Below are positions 17,271-26,194 of a stretch of DNA of 64,000 nt, piece after piece. The notes under the pieces are model-generated. The model saw only the letters and a program-made list of their open reading frames with translations, had not been told where the DNA came from and did no database searches. Positions within the stretch are counted from its first letter, which is position 1. Each line of letters opens with the position of its first letter. Origin of the DNA: VAXT01 sp963774625 (GTDB taxonomy: Bacteria > Actinomycetota > Thermoleophilia > Gaiellales > Gaiellaceae). Made by a program: the position numbers and the translations under genes. Where the stretch lies: contig CAVZFQ010000018.1 in NCBI GenBank assembly GCA_963774625.1, positions 248,001 to 312,000 on the forward strand, in the 5' to 3' direction.

Positions 17271-17798
17271 ATGTTTAAAGTCACACGAAAGCGCGTGGCA
17301 GGTATTTCGTCGGTTTTTACGATGGCGCTGGTCCTAGCGCTGGGTCCCACGGCATTCGCTACAGGTCCCGTAATTAACCAGGTGAGCGCGGGAGGTCCGG
17401 ATGCGTGCATGTTCTTCGGCTTCGAGCACCCCGGATGCGACGGGAATTTCTCTCTCGTGGCGCATGAATACGCTGACGGTAGCGTGAGCGGCCAATACAC
17501 CGATCGATTCGCACGGGGAGATGGCTTTCACGCTGTCATCGACTGCCTCACTGTCGTCGGCGACGACGCATGGGTGAGTGGTGTGATTACCCACGGGTCC
17601 ATTACTGATCCGGACACCGGGGAGGAGATTGATTTGGCCGGTCTGCCCGTCGCTACGAGGCTTCGGGATAATGGCACCTCCGCGAACGAGCCACCGGATC
17701 AGATCACATTCTCGTGGCTTGGTGACCCGACGCCTTGCACAGAACAGACTCCATATCCACTGTTCGATGCACCCCAGGGACAAGTCCGAATAGGCTAG
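17271..17798 (+). CDS. Secreted protein of unknown function in an AT-richer islet
   Basis: 175 residues from the ATG at 17271, which has GGGAAG 5 nt upstream. The signal peptide is clear: a basic start (MFKVTRKRVAG), a hydrophobic core and cleavage near AFA-TG. The mature protein has four cysteines (DACMFFGFEHPGCDG, IDCL, TPCTE), likely two disulfides. Codon use is visibly less GC-biased than in neighbouring genes, suggesting recent gain. No family recognised. A strong terminator follows the gene. Confidence 0.6.
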   Translation: MFKVTRKRVAGISSVFTMALVLALGPTAFATGPVINQVSAGGPDACMFFGFEHPGCDGNFSLVAHEYADGSVSGQYTDRFARGDGFHAVIDCLTVVGDDAWVSGVITHGSITDPDTGEEIDLAGLPVATRLRDNGTSANEPPDQITFSWLGDPTPCTEQTPYPLFDAPQGQVRIG

Positions 17799-17825
17799 CG
17801 ACCATCGGTTCTCCGCAGGTTGGAT

Positions 17826-17867
17826 GTCAGCGCCCGAGTCCTTAATGGCCGGGCGCTGACTGTATTT
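17826..17867 (+). terminator. Intrinsic terminator after the secreted-protein gene
   Basis: GTCAGCGCCCG pairs perfectly with CGGGCGCTGAC (11 bp) around a 13-nt loop, followed by TGTATTT. It lies 27 bp past the stop codon. Confidence 0.8.
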
Positions 17868-17964
17868 GGCTGTACAAGCATCACGGTTGTGCGCCGTCGA
17901 CGTGTAGCGCTGCGCGAACTGCTCGCGCTCGCCGAGAATGGAGTACTGCATGTGCAGCGGGTCT

Positions 17965-17970
17965 TAGAGT
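17965..17970 (+). promoter_or_regulatory. -10 box of ftcD
   Basis: TAGAGT ending 6 nt before the GTG start at 17977, consistent with leaderless transcription of the first hut gene. Confidence 0.5.
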
Positions 17971-17976
17971 ACGCGC

Positions 17977-18876
17977 GTGGAATTGCCGCTCGAAACCGTC
18001 CCGAACTTCTCCGAGGGGCGTGACCGGGCGACCATTGACGCCCTCGCCGAGGCACTGGGCGAGCACGCCGACCTGCTCGACGTGCACGCGGACGTGGACC
18101 ACCACAGGTCCGTCTTCACGCTCGTCGGGACGGAGGAGGAGCTAGCGGAGTCTCTGCTCGCAGGCATTTCCTGCGCGAAGGAGCGCATCGACCTGCGCCG
18201 GCATGAGGGAGCTCACCCGCGGATCGGCGCGGCCGACGTCGTCCCGCTCGTTCCGCTCCGCCCGGAAGACATGCCGCGAGCGCAGAGCGTGGCGAGGACG
18301 ATCGCGGTGCGGATCGCAAACGAGCTCGAGTTGCCCGTCTTCTTCTACGGCGCCCTCGGCGGCGGGGTGGGGCCGGCCCATTTCCGTCGCGGAGGGTCCG
18401 AGGAGCTGCAGCGGCGCATCACGTCCGGTGAGGTTCGCCCCGACTTCGGGCCCGAGGGGCTTGATCCCGGCGCGGGCGGGGTCCTCGTCGGTGCGCGGGA
18501 GCCCCTGATCGCCTTCAACGTGAACCTGCGGTCCGCCGACGTCGAAGTTGCCCGGGCCGTTGCGAGGACGGTTCGCGAAGCCGACGGCGGCTTCCCGGGG
18601 GTGCGGGCCCTCGGGCTCGACCTGCCCGCTGCCGGACTCGTCCAGGTGAGCATGAACGTGGAGAACTGGGAGGCTGCCGCCCTGCACGAGATCGTCGCCC
18701 GCATCGTCGAGGAGGCGGATCGTCGTGGGGCGGAAGTCGCCGGCTCCGAGCTAGTCGGGCTCATGCCCGCCGGTGCTGCGGCCGCGGCGGCCGGGTCGGC
18801 GTTGCGCATCGAAGGGTTCGACGAGTCCCATGTGCTCGAGCTTCGCTTGCTTAGCCGCGAGTTCGGCCGGGGCTAG
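17977..18876 (+). CDS. ftcD: Glutamate formimidoyltransferase
   Basis: 299 residues, the length of a stand-alone formiminotransferase. Motifs: VPNFSEGRD at the start, DVHADVDHHRSVFTLVG (about 34-50, with the catalytic-type histidine), HPRIGAADVVPLVPL, and VQVSMNVENW in the second half. It moves the formimino group from N-formiminoglutamate to tetrahydrofolate, the final step of this histidine-degradation route. No cyclodeaminase domain or gene is seen here. It starts with GTG. Its TAG stop forms the first half of the -10 box for hutH. Confidence 0.9.
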   Translation: MELPLETVPNFSEGRDRATIDALAEALGEHADLLDVHADVDHHRSVFTLVGTEEELAESLLAGISCAKERIDLRRHEGAHPRIGAADVVPLVPLRPEDMPRAQSVARTIAVRIANELELPVFFYGALGGGVGPAHFRRGGSEELQRRITSGEVRPDFGPEGLDPGAGGVLVGAREPLIAFNVNLRSADVEVARAVARTVREADGGFPGVRALGLDLPAAGLVQVSMNVENWEAAALHEIVARIVEEADRRGAEVAGSELVGLMPAGAAAAAAGSALRIEGFDESHVLELRLLSREFGRG

Positions 18877-18879
18877 ACT
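18874..18879 (+). promoter_or_regulatory. -10 box of hutH, overlapping the ftcD stop codon
   Basis: TAGACT; its TAG is the stop codon of ftcD. It ends 6 nt before the hutH ATG. Confidence 0.55.
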
Positions 18880-18885
18880 CGACTG

Positions 18886-20428
18886 ATGGCCCGCACGACC
18901 GCGGTTCAACTGACCGGGGAGGACCTGACCCCGGCAGACGTGTGGGAGATCGCCGTCGGCGGCGCGGCCGCAGAGCTCGACGATTCGGCGCGCGAGAAGA
19001 TGCGCGCCTCGCGGGCCGTCGTGGAGCGAGCCGCCGAAGCGCCGGAGAAGACGTACGGCGTGAACACCGGCTTCGGCCAGTTCGTGAACCGCGCGATCTC
19101 CAAGGAGCTCGTCGAAGAGCTCCAGCTTCGGTTGCTGCGCAGCCATGCCTGCGGAGTGGGAGACCCCTACCCGGACGAGATCGTGCGAGCGGCGATCGTC
19201 ATGCGCGCGAACACGCTGGCCAAGGGCTACTCGGGTGTGCGTGTCGAGGTTGCCGAGCTCCTGCTCGCCCTGCTCGAGTGCCGGAGTGCTGCCGCACGTT
19301 CCGAGCCGTGGCTCGGTGGGGGCCAGCGGCGATCTCGCCCCGCTCGCGCACCTCGCGCTGCCACTCGTGGGCGAGGGCAAGGCACGGATCGACGGCGAGC
19401 TGGTCTCAGGCGCTGAGGCGCTCGCACGCGTTGGCCTCGAGCCAATCGTCCTGAGAGCCAAGGAAGGGCTCTCGCTGGTCAACGGCACCCAGTTCATGGG
19501 CGCCTTCGCCGCGCTCGGAACGGTGCGCGCCCGGCGGATCGCGCTGGCCGCCGATATCGCGTGCGCGCTGTCGGTCGAGGCACTGCAGGCGTCGCGCGGC
19601 GCGTTCGTGCCCAAGGTGCACGCACTTCGGCCTCTCGCCGGCCAGGCCGAGTCGGCAGCGAACATCTTTCGCTTGGTCGAGGGCTCGGCGATCATGGAAT
19701 CCCACCGCTGGTGCGATCGCGTGCAGGACGCGTACTCGCTCCGTTGCGCCCCGCAGGTGCACGGCGCCGCGCGCGACCTTCTCGACTACGTCGGACGCAC
19801 GACGGCCGTCGAGCTGAACGCCGCGACCGACAACCCGCTCGTCTTCGCGGACGAAGAGGAGCTCCTGTCGAACGGCAACTTCCACGGCCAGCCGCTCGGT
19901 TTTGCACTGGACGCGCTCGCGATGGCGGTCAGCGAGCTGGCGAGCATCTCGGAGCGACGCACCGAGCGTCTGGTCAATCCGTCGCTATCGGATGGGCTGC
20001 CGGCGTTCCTGGCCACCGACGGCGGGCTCAACTCCGGCTTCATGATCCCGCAGTACGTGGCGGCCTCCCTCGTCAGCGAGAACAAAGCGCTCTCGCACCC
20101 AGCGAGTGTCGACTCGATTCCGACGAGCGCCGGCCAGGAGGATCACGTCGCGATGGGCAACGCCTCCGGCTTGAAGGCGTGGCAGGTCCTGGCCAACACC
20201 GAGGCCGTCCTGGCGATCGAGTTGCTGGCCGGGGCGCAGGCGGTCGAATATCTGGCGCCCCTCGCGCCGGGGCCGGCTACCCGTGCGGCGCGCGAAGCCG
20301 TGCGCTCGATCTCGCCTCGGCTGGCCGAAGACCGGCCGCTCGACGAGGACATTGCGGCGGTGGCGTCAGCGATCCGCGACGGTTCGCTCGTGGCCGCCGT
20401 CGAGCACGAGGCGGGTGACTTGCTCTGA
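18886..20428 (+). CDS. hutH: Histidine ammonia-lyase (one frameshift)
   Basis: Deaminates histidine to urocanate. The length, about 514 codons, is normal. YGVNTGFGQFVN near residue 61 and the MIO-forming Ala-Ser-Gly in GSVGASGDLAPL are present. One extra base near 19279 splits the gene: the first part ends correctly at LLLALLE, and the second resumes at AGVLPHVPSRGSVG. All later motifs are intact (SLVNGTQFM, TDNPLVF, QEDHVAMG). With so clean a break I favour a sequence error. It starts 9 bp after ftcD with its own -10 box and is followed by a small membrane gene and hutU. Confidence 0.88.
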
Positions 20429-20436
20429 GCGACCCG

Positions 20437-20631
20437 GTGCCACGGCGTCCGTTTCGCGACAGCGCGATTTTTTACGCGGTGCTCGCCTGTGTGGTCGTCG
20501 CCTTCGGGGTCCTCACGGACAACGATCTCACCCAGACGATCATCATCGCGGTGGTCTTCTTCGTGATTGCAACGGGCTACAGCTGGTGGCGCTTCCGCCA
20601 GCGCCTGACCCGCGAGGGAAACTCGCGTTGA
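20437..20631 (+). CDS. Small two-helix membrane protein inside the hut operon
   Basis: 64 residues from GTG: a basic head (PRRPFRDS), helix one (AIFYAVLACVVVAFGVL), a short polar loop (TDNDLTQT), helix two (IIIAVVFFVIATGYSWW) and a basic tail. It sits 8 bp after hutH, and its stop overlaps the hutU start (TTGA), so it is probably translated with the hut genes. It is too short to be a known histidine permease; it may be a helper for one, which is only inference. Confidence 0.65.
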   Translation: MPRRPFRDSAIFYAVLACVVVAFGVLTDNDLTQTIIIAVVFFVIATGYSWWRFRQRLTREGNSR

Positions 20632-22340
20632 GCACCGTGGACTCGATCGAGCGCGCCGTCGAAGCGCTCTGCGGCGACCTCTCGACCATCAAGGCTCCGC
20701 GTGGCACCGAGCTGAACGCACGGTCATGGGCGACGGAGGCGCCGCTACGGATGCTGCTCAACAATCTCGACGCCGAAGTCGCGGAGCGGCCCGAGGAGCT
20801 CGTCGTCTACGGCGGCTCCGGCAAGGCGGCGAGGAACCCTGAGGCGCTGCGCGCGATCGTGCGCTCCCTACTCATGCTCGCCGAGGACGAGACCCTGCTC
20901 GTCCAGAGCGGGAAGCCGGTGGGCGTCTTTCGCACGCATCCCGGTGCACCACGGGTGCTGATCGCAAACTCCCTGCTCGTCCCGAAGTGGGCGACCTGGG
21001 ACGAGTTCCGCCGGCTCGAGGCCGAGGGCTTGACGATGTTCGGCCAGATGACCGCGGGCAGCTGGATCTACATCGGCACCCAGGGCATCCTGCAGGGGAC
21101 GTTTCAGACGTTCGCCGCCGCGGGCCAGGTGCATTTCGGCTCGCCGGACCTGGCGGGCCGCACGATCCTCACGGCGGGGCTCGGGGGGATGGGCGGCGCG
21201 CAGCCCCTCGCTGCGACGCTGGCCGGCGCGGCGATCCTCTGCATCGAGGTAGATCCGACGCGGATCCGCCGCCGGCTCGAGACCGGGTACCTCGACCGCG
21301 AGACGACCTCGGTGGAGGAAGCGCTCGGTCTCATTCGCGACGCCGCAGCCGCGAGGCGGGCTCTGTCGGTCGGGCTGTTGGGGAACGCAGCCGAGATCGT
21401 CCCGGAGCTCGCGCGCCGGGGAGAGCACTTCGATCTCGTCACCGACCAGACGGCTGCGCACGATCCGCTGACGGGTTACATCCCGGCGGGGCTGTCGATG
21501 GAGGAGGCGGCGGGGCTGCGAACGAGCGACCCCGACGAGTACCTCCGACGGGCCGCCGATTCGATCGCCGTTCACGTCCAGGGCCTCCTCGATTACGTCC
21601 GGGCGGGAAGCTATGTTTTCGATTATGGCAACAACCTACGAGGGGAGGCTCGCGAGGCCGGCGTAGAGGACGCCTTCACATACCCGGGCTTCGTCCCGGC
21701 CTATATCCGGCCGCTCTTCTGCAGAGGCATTGGCCCATTCCGCTGGGCTGCGCTCTCGGGGGAGGCCGACGACATCGCCGCGATCGACGACACGCTCAAG
21801 GGGCTCTTCCCGGACGACGAGCTCCTGCAGCGCTGGCTGGAACTGGCTCCTGAGCGGGTCCAGTTCCAGGGCCTGCCGGCGCGGATCTGCTGGCTCGGTC
21901 TCGGCGATCGAGCGGAAGCGGGGCTTGCGATCAACGAGCTCGTGCGCTCGGGACGGGTCAAGGCTCCGATTGCCATCGGTCGCGACCACCTGGACTCGGG
22001 CTCGGTCGCGTCTCCTTACCGCGAGACCGAGGCGATGCGTGACGGCTCCGACGCAATCGCGGACTGGCCGATCCTGAACGCGCTGCTCAACGTCGCAGCG
22101 GGGGCGACGTGGGTCAGCGTCCATCACGGCGGCGGAGTCGGCATCGGCAACTCGATCCACGCGGGCATGGTGGTCGTCGCCGACGGCACCGACGACGCCG
22201 CCGAGCGGCTCGAGCGGGTGTTGACGACCGATCCGGGGATCGGCGTGCTCCGTCACCTCGACGCCGGCTACGAGGAGGCAGTCGAGGCTGCGCGGCGCTA
22301 CGGGCTCGAAGCGCCCATGGCGCGCTCCGACGAGGCATGA
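20628..22340 (+). CDS. hutU: Urocanate hydratase
   Basis: 570 residues, normal for urocanase. It converts urocanate to imidazolone propionate using tightly bound NAD. Family landmarks: ELVVYGGSGKAARN, GQMTAGSWIYIGTQGILQGT, TAGLGGMGGAQPLA (NAD site), the active-site cysteine in RPLFCRGIGPFRW, and VHHGGGVGIGNS. I take TTG at 20628, which overlaps the previous stop and has AGGGA 8 nt upstream; GTG at 20637 is the alternative. Its stop overlaps the hutI ATG (ATGA). Confidence 0.93.
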   Translation: MSTVDSIERAVEALCGDLSTIKAPRGTELNARSWATEAPLRMLLNNLDAEVAERPEELVVYGGSGKAARNPEALRAIVRSLLMLAEDETLLVQSGKPVGVFRTHPGAPRVLIANSLLVPKWATWDEFRRLEAEGLTMFGQMTAGSWIYIGTQGILQGTFQTFAAAGQVHFGSPDLAGRTILTAGLGGMGGAQPLAATLAGAAILCIEVDPTRIRRRLETGYLDRETTSVEEALGLIRDAAAARRALSVGLLGNAAEIVPELARRGEHFDLVTDQTAAHDPLTGYIPAGLSMEEAAGLRTSDPDEYLRRAADSIAVHVQGLLDYVRAGSYVFDYGNNLRGEAREAGVEDAFTYPGFVPAYIRPLFCRGIGPFRWAALSGEADDIAAIDDTLKGLFPDDELLQRWLELAPERVQFQGLPARICWLGLGDRAEAGLAINELVRSGRVKAPIAIGRDHLDSGSVASPYRETEAMRDGSDAIADWPILNALLNVAAGATWVSVHHGGGVGIGNSIHAGMVVVADGTDDAAERLERVLTTDPGIGVLRHLDAGYEEAVEAARRYGLEAPMARSDEA

Positions 22341-23572
22341 CGGGAGCCAACGTGCCGTCGCGGCTGCTCGTCCGCGACATCGCGCAGCTCGCGACGCCCT
22401 CCGGCACGCACGCGCCGCTTCGTGGGCGCTCCCTGGGCGAGGTCGACGTCCTGGAGGACGCGTACGTGCTCTGCGAGGACGGCCTGGTCTCGTCCGTCGG
22501 ACAGATGCGAGAGCTACCGGAGCTCGGCGGCGAGGTCGACGTGCTGGACGCGCGCGGTCTGTCCGCGGTCCCCGGGCTGGTCGACTGTCACACGCATGCG
22601 TGCTTTGGCGGCGACCGGGTCGAGGAGTTCTCGCTGCGTGCCGCCGGGGCCAGCTACGAGGAGCTCCACGCTGCCGGGGGCGGCATCCTCTCGACCGTAC
22701 GCGCCACTCGGGAGGCCGGGCGCGACGGGCTACGCGAGGTGGTGCGCCGGCATCGAGGCTGGATGCTCGCCGCGGGCACCACGACCTTCGAGGCCAAGTC
22801 GGGCTACGGGCTGGACCGTGAGACCGAGATCGCCTCGCTCGAGGTGATCCGAGAGGAAGGAGGGATCCCGACCTTCCTGGGCGCGCACACGGTGCCGCCG
22901 GAGTTCGACGACGCCGACGCGTACCTCGATTTTCTGCTCGCCGAGGTCCTGCCGGCGGCGGCAGAGGTGGCCGTAGCCGCAGACGTCTTCGTCGAGCGAG
23001 GAGCATTCGACGTCGCGCAGGCGCGCCGCTACCTCGAGGCGTGCCGGGAGGCGGGGCTCGCACTGCGCCTGCACGGCGACCAGTTCACGGAGCTCGGTGC
23101 GGTACCGCTCGCGGTCGAGCTGGGTGCGCTGTCGGTCGACCACCTCGAAGCCACGGGCGAGGCGGGCATCGGCACTCTCTCCGCGAGCGACGTAGTCGGA
23201 GTCTTGCTGCCTGCGAGCGCGCTCTTTCTCGATCGCCCGATGCCGCAGGCGCGGCCCATGGTCGACGCCGGCGCGGCGATCGCCCTCGCGACGGACTTCA
23301 ATCCCGGAAGTGCGTTCTGCGAGAGCCTTCCGGTCGTCTGCTCGCTCGCGTGCACGCAGCTTCACCTCTCGCCGGCGGAGGCTCTGTCGGCGTGCACGGT
23401 GAACGCCGCACATGTCCTCGGCCGCGCCGACCGGGCTGGGCGGCTTGCAGCCGGCTTCGCGGCGGATCTCGTCCTGCTCGATGCCCCCGATTGGCGTTAC
23501 CTCGCGTACCACATGGCGGGCCCGATCGTGGCAGCCGTCGTCCTGGGCGGTCAGGTGGCTTGGCGGCGCTAG
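22337..23572 (+). CDS. hutI: Imidazolonepropionase
   Basis: 411 residues, amidohydrolase fold. Metal-binding HTH is in VPGLVDCHTHACFGG. Substrate-binding and catalytic segments follow: FEAKSGYGLD, LRLHGDQF and VDHLEATGE; the final metal ligand is in ALATDFNPGS. It opens imidazolone propionate to N-formiminoglutamate, the FtcD substrate. The start ATG overlaps the hutU stop. Its own TAG stop forms part of the -10 box for the next gene. Confidence 0.93.
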   Translation: MTGANVPSRLLVRDIAQLATPSGTHAPLRGRSLGEVDVLEDAYVLCEDGLVSSVGQMRELPELGGEVDVLDARGLSAVPGLVDCHTHACFGGDRVEEFSLRAAGASYEELHAAGGGILSTVRATREAGRDGLREVVRRHRGWMLAAGTTTFEAKSGYGLDRETEIASLEVIREEGGIPTFLGAHTVPPEFDDADAYLDFLLAEVLPAAAEVAVAADVFVERGAFDVAQARRYLEACREAGLALRLHGDQFTELGAVPLAVELGALSVDHLEATGEAGIGTLSASDVVGVLLPASALFLDRPMPQARPMVDAGAAIALATDFNPGSAFCESLPVVCSLACTQLHLSPAEALSACTVNAAHVLGRADRAGRLAAGFAADLVLLDAPDWRYLAYHMAGPIVAAVVLGGQVAWRR

Positions 23573-23575
23573 GCT
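23570..23575 (+). promoter_or_regulatory. -10 box overlapping the hutI stop codon
   Basis: TAGGCT; its TAG is the hutI stop. It ends 8 nt before the ATG at 23584. Confidence 0.45.
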
Positions 23576-23583
23576 AGGCCCGA

Positions 23584-23967
23584 ATGGCAACGCGAAAACA
23601 GCGGAAGCGCCGGCAGAAAGGCCGGCGGCACGAGTACGAGTACGTCTACGTGGACGACGAGGGCAACGAGGTCGAGGAGGCCCCGGAAGAGATCCGTGCC
23701 GACAAGCGTACGAACGGAACGGCCCCGCAAACGGTGACGCGCGGCGGCCGCAAGATCGAGCCTCCGTCGTGGCAGAAAGTCGGGAAGCGCGCGCTCTGGA
23801 TCGGCCCGCTGATGTTTCTCACGCTGACCGTGATCGCCAAGGAGCTGACACTCGCGCAGCGCCTCTCGCAGACGTTCTTGATGCTCGGGCTCTTCCTGCC
23901 GGTGAGCTACCTGATGGACCGCACGCTCTACCGCTCGACGACGCGCCGCAAGTCGCCGCCCCGGTAG
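23584..23967 (+). CDS. Membrane protein with basic/acidic N-terminal tail
   Basis: 127 residues. A very basic start (RKQRKRRQKGRRHEYEYVYV) leads to an acidic stretch (about 24-40) and then two membrane helices (ALWIGPLMFLTLTVIA and FLMLGLFLPVSYLM). Unknown function; the charged tail suggests nucleic-acid or lipid head-group contact. Its last 40 bp overlap the 3' end of the convergent cupin gene. Confidence 0.6.
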   Translation: MATRKQRKRRQKGRRHEYEYVYVDDEGNEVEEAPEEIRADKRTNGTAPQTVTRGGRKIEPPSWQKVGKRALWIGPLMFLTLTVIAKELTLAQRLSQTFLMLGLFLPVSYLMDRTLYRSTTRRKSPPR

Positions 23968-24281
23968 TGCCCCTCGCCCGGCCAGGGCGCGAGGATGAGC
24001 AGCAGCTTCGCCCCGCCGTCGCTCGAGATCGAGTGCCGCTCGTCGGGCTCGAACGCGACGAGCGTGCCGGCTTCGGCGTCCACCGTCTCGTCACCCGCCT
24101 CCACTCGCGCGCTTCCGTCGACGACCACCAGTAAGGCGTTCTCCTTGACCTGGTGATCGCCGAGCTTCTGGCCCGGCTGAAGGCCGATGAGGACGACGCG
24201 GGCCTCGTCGTCCGAGGCGAGCACGACGGGCGAACGGCTGCCGTCGGGCGTCTCGATCTCGAGCAGCTTCCAGCTCCGCAC
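23928..24281 (-). CDS. Single-domain cupin protein
   Basis: 117 residues forming one cupin barrel: GLQPGQKLGDHQVKENALLVV (about 34-54; motif 1 with one histidine) and AGTLVAFEPDERHSI (about 71-85; motif 2 with the late histidine). Metal binding is likely but not certain. It starts with GTG, with TAGGAT 6 nt upstream, and is divergent from the metallo-hydrolase gene. Function unknown. Confidence 0.7.
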   Translation of the reverse strand: MRSWKLLEIETPDGSRSPVVLASDDEARVVLIGLQPGQKLGDHQVKENALLVVVDGSARVEAGDETVDAEAGTLVAFEPDERHSISSDGGAKLLLILAPWPGEGHYRGGDLRRVVER

Positions 24282-24287
24282 GCGCGG

Positions 24288-24293
24288 ATCCTA
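24288..24293 (-). promoter_or_regulatory. -10 box of the cupin gene
   Basis: TAGGAT on the minus strand, 6 nt before GTG at 24281. With 24324-24329 it forms a compact divergent promoter pair. Confidence 0.5.
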
Positions 24294-24323
24294 TCGGCCT
24301 CGGGAGCGGCCGAAACCCCTCGT

Positions 24324-24329
24324 TAGACT
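24324..24329 (+). promoter_or_regulatory. -10 box of the metallo-hydrolase/hisS/aspS operon
   Basis: TAGACT ending 6 nt before the ATG at 24336. Confidence 0.55.
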
Positions 24330-24335
24330 CGCCCC

Positions 24336-24971
24336 ATGCCGCTTGCCGTCAACCGTTACGCCCTCGGGCCTGCGCAGACGAACTGCTACATCGTGCGCCG
24401 CGACGCGCAGGTTCCCGAGGCTGCCGTCATCGATCCCGGGGCCGACGCGCCGGGCCTCCAGGGGGAGCTCGACGGGATGAACGCGACCTGTGCCGCGATC
24501 CTGATCACGCACACGCACTGGGATCACCTGGGAGCGGTCGCCGACCTCGCAGAGGCCACGGGTGCTCCGGTCTACATGCCGAGGCTCGAGGCGCCCGTGC
24601 TCGCCAAGCCGGACGAGTTTTACCCCGGCATGGCGATCCGGCCTTACGAGGCGGACGTGCTCCTCGACGGCGGGGAGACGGTCGAGACCGCGGACATCGC
24701 GTTCGCGACGGTCGGCGTGCCCGGCCACTCGCCCGGCCACATCGGCTACTACGCCGACGGCGCGCTCTTCTCGGGCGACGTCCTCTTCGCCGGCTCGGTC
24801 GGCCGCACTGATCTGCCGTTCTCGGACTGGGACACGCTCGTCGCGTCGATCCGGTCGCTCATGGCGCAGTTCCCGCCCGACACGGTCGTCTACTCGGGCC
24901 ACGGGCCCGAGACGACGCTCGGCACCGAGCTCGCCCGCAACCCGTTTCTCGCGGAGCTCCGCGCCTCGTGA
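24336..24971 (+). CDS. MBL-fold metallo-hydrolase (glyoxalase II-like)
   Basis: 211 residues. The metal motif HTHWDH is in LITHTHWDHLGAVADL (about 53-68). A further histidine is in VPGHSPGHIGY (about 128), the aspartate is in LFSGDVLF, and the last histidine is in VYSGHGPETT. It probably hydrolyses a thioester such as S-lactoylglutathione or a mycothiol/bacillithiol equivalent. It is the first gene of an apparent operon with hisS and aspS: its TGA overlaps the hisS GTG. Confidence 0.82.
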   Translation: MPLAVNRYALGPAQTNCYIVRRDAQVPEAAVIDPGADAPGLQGELDGMNATCAAILITHTHWDHLGAVADLAEATGAPVYMPRLEAPVLAKPDEFYPGMAIRPYEADVLLDGGETVETADIAFATVGVPGHSPGHIGYYADGALFSGDVLFAGSVGRTDLPFSDWDTLVASIRSLMAQFPPDTVVYSGHGPETTLGTELARNPFLAELRAS

Positions 24972-26194
24972 AGTTCGAGGCGCCGCGGGGCACCCACGAC
25001 ATCCTCCCGTCCGAGCAGCCTCGCTGGCGGCGGGCGATCGGGGAGGCCGAGCGCCTGTGCGCGCTGTACGGCTACCGCCGGATCGACACGCCCGCGTTCG
25101 AGGACACGGAGCTCTTCGCGCGCACCTCGGGCCAGGGCTCCGACGTCGTGCAGAAGGAGATGTACACGTTCGAAGATCGGGGCGGCCGCTCCCTGACGCT
25201 GCGACCGGAGGCGACGGCGCCGATTGCCCGCGCCTACCTCCAGCACGGGCTCCACAGGGAGCCGCAGCCGCAGAAGCTGTACACGGTCGGGCCGATGTGG
25301 CGCTACTCGGCGCCCCAGCGCGGCCGCTATCGCGAGCACTGGCAGGTGTCGGTCGAGGCGATCGGCTCCGAGGACCCGGCGGTGGACGCCGAGATCGTGC
25401 AGCTCTACGACACCTGGCTCCGCAACCTCGGCGTCGAGGAGTACACGCTCCAGTTGAACTCGATCGGCGACCGCCAGTGCCGCCCGGCCTATCTCGAACA
25501 ACTCGAGGCCTGGCTCGACGAGCACGACGACGTCCTCGACGACGAGGGTCGCGAAAAGAGGCGGACGTCTCCGCTTCGCGTCTTCGACGTCAAGAGCCCA
25601 GCCGTGCTCGAGGCGCTTGCGGCGGCGCCGAAGATCGGCGAATCCCTGTGTGCGGACTGTGAGCAGCACTTCGCGACCGTCCGCGCGCTGCTCGACGCGT
25701 ACGGCGTGCGCTACGAGCTGATCCCGACCCTCGTTCGCGGCCTGGACTACTACACGCGCACGACCTGGGAGTTCGTCGGCCCCGACGAGGGCGCGCAGTC
25801 CTCGATCTCCGGCGGTGGCCGGTACGACTACCTCGTGGAGGAGATCGGCGGCCCACCGACGCCAGGCGTCGGGTTCGGCGCCGGGATCGAGCGGCTGCTG
25901 CTCGCCATGCCCGAGGGCGGGGACGAGGCATCTCAGGTCGACGTCTTCTTCGCGTTCGAGGACGGCGCGCCGCGTGAGCCGGTGCTCGCGCTGATGGCCG
26001 ACCTCCGGCACGAGGGACAGAGCGCGGACACCGACTATGCGGGGCGCTCGCTCAAGGGCCAGCTGACCCAGGCCGGCCGAGTCGGCGCGCGGCTGACGGT
26101 GATCGTCGGCCCGAGCGGAGCGACGCTGCGCCGTCCCGGCTCCGAGGACGAGTCGGTGCCGCTCGGCGAGCTACGCGAGAGGATTACCGCATGA
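24968..26194 (+). CDS. hisS: Histidine-tRNA ligase
   Basis: 408 residues, class II synthetase. N-terminal APRGTHDILP, motif 2 (RYREHWQVSVEAIG), the histidine-specific LVRGLDYYTRTTWEF and the SGGGRYDYL loop are all present, and the anticodon-binding domain follows (about 320-408). It charges tRNA-His. It starts with GTG overlapping the upstream stop, and its TGA overlaps the aspS ATG. Confidence 0.95.
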   Translation: MKFEAPRGTHDILPSEQPRWRRAIGEAERLCALYGYRRIDTPAFEDTELFARTSGQGSDVVQKEMYTFEDRGGRSLTLRPEATAPIARAYLQHGLHREPQPQKLYTVGPMWRYSAPQRGRYREHWQVSVEAIGSEDPAVDAEIVQLYDTWLRNLGVEEYTLQLNSIGDRQCRPAYLEQLEAWLDEHDDVLDDEGREKRRTSPLRVFDVKSPAVLEALAAAPKIGESLCADCEQHFATVRALLDAYGVRYELIPTLVRGLDYYTRTTWEFVGPDEGAQSSISGGGRYDYLVEEIGGPPTPGVGFGAGIERLLLAMPEGGDEASQVDVFFAFEDGAPREPVLALMADLRHEGQSADTDYAGRSLKGQLTQAGRVGARLTVIVGPSGATLRRPGSEDESVPLGELRERITA

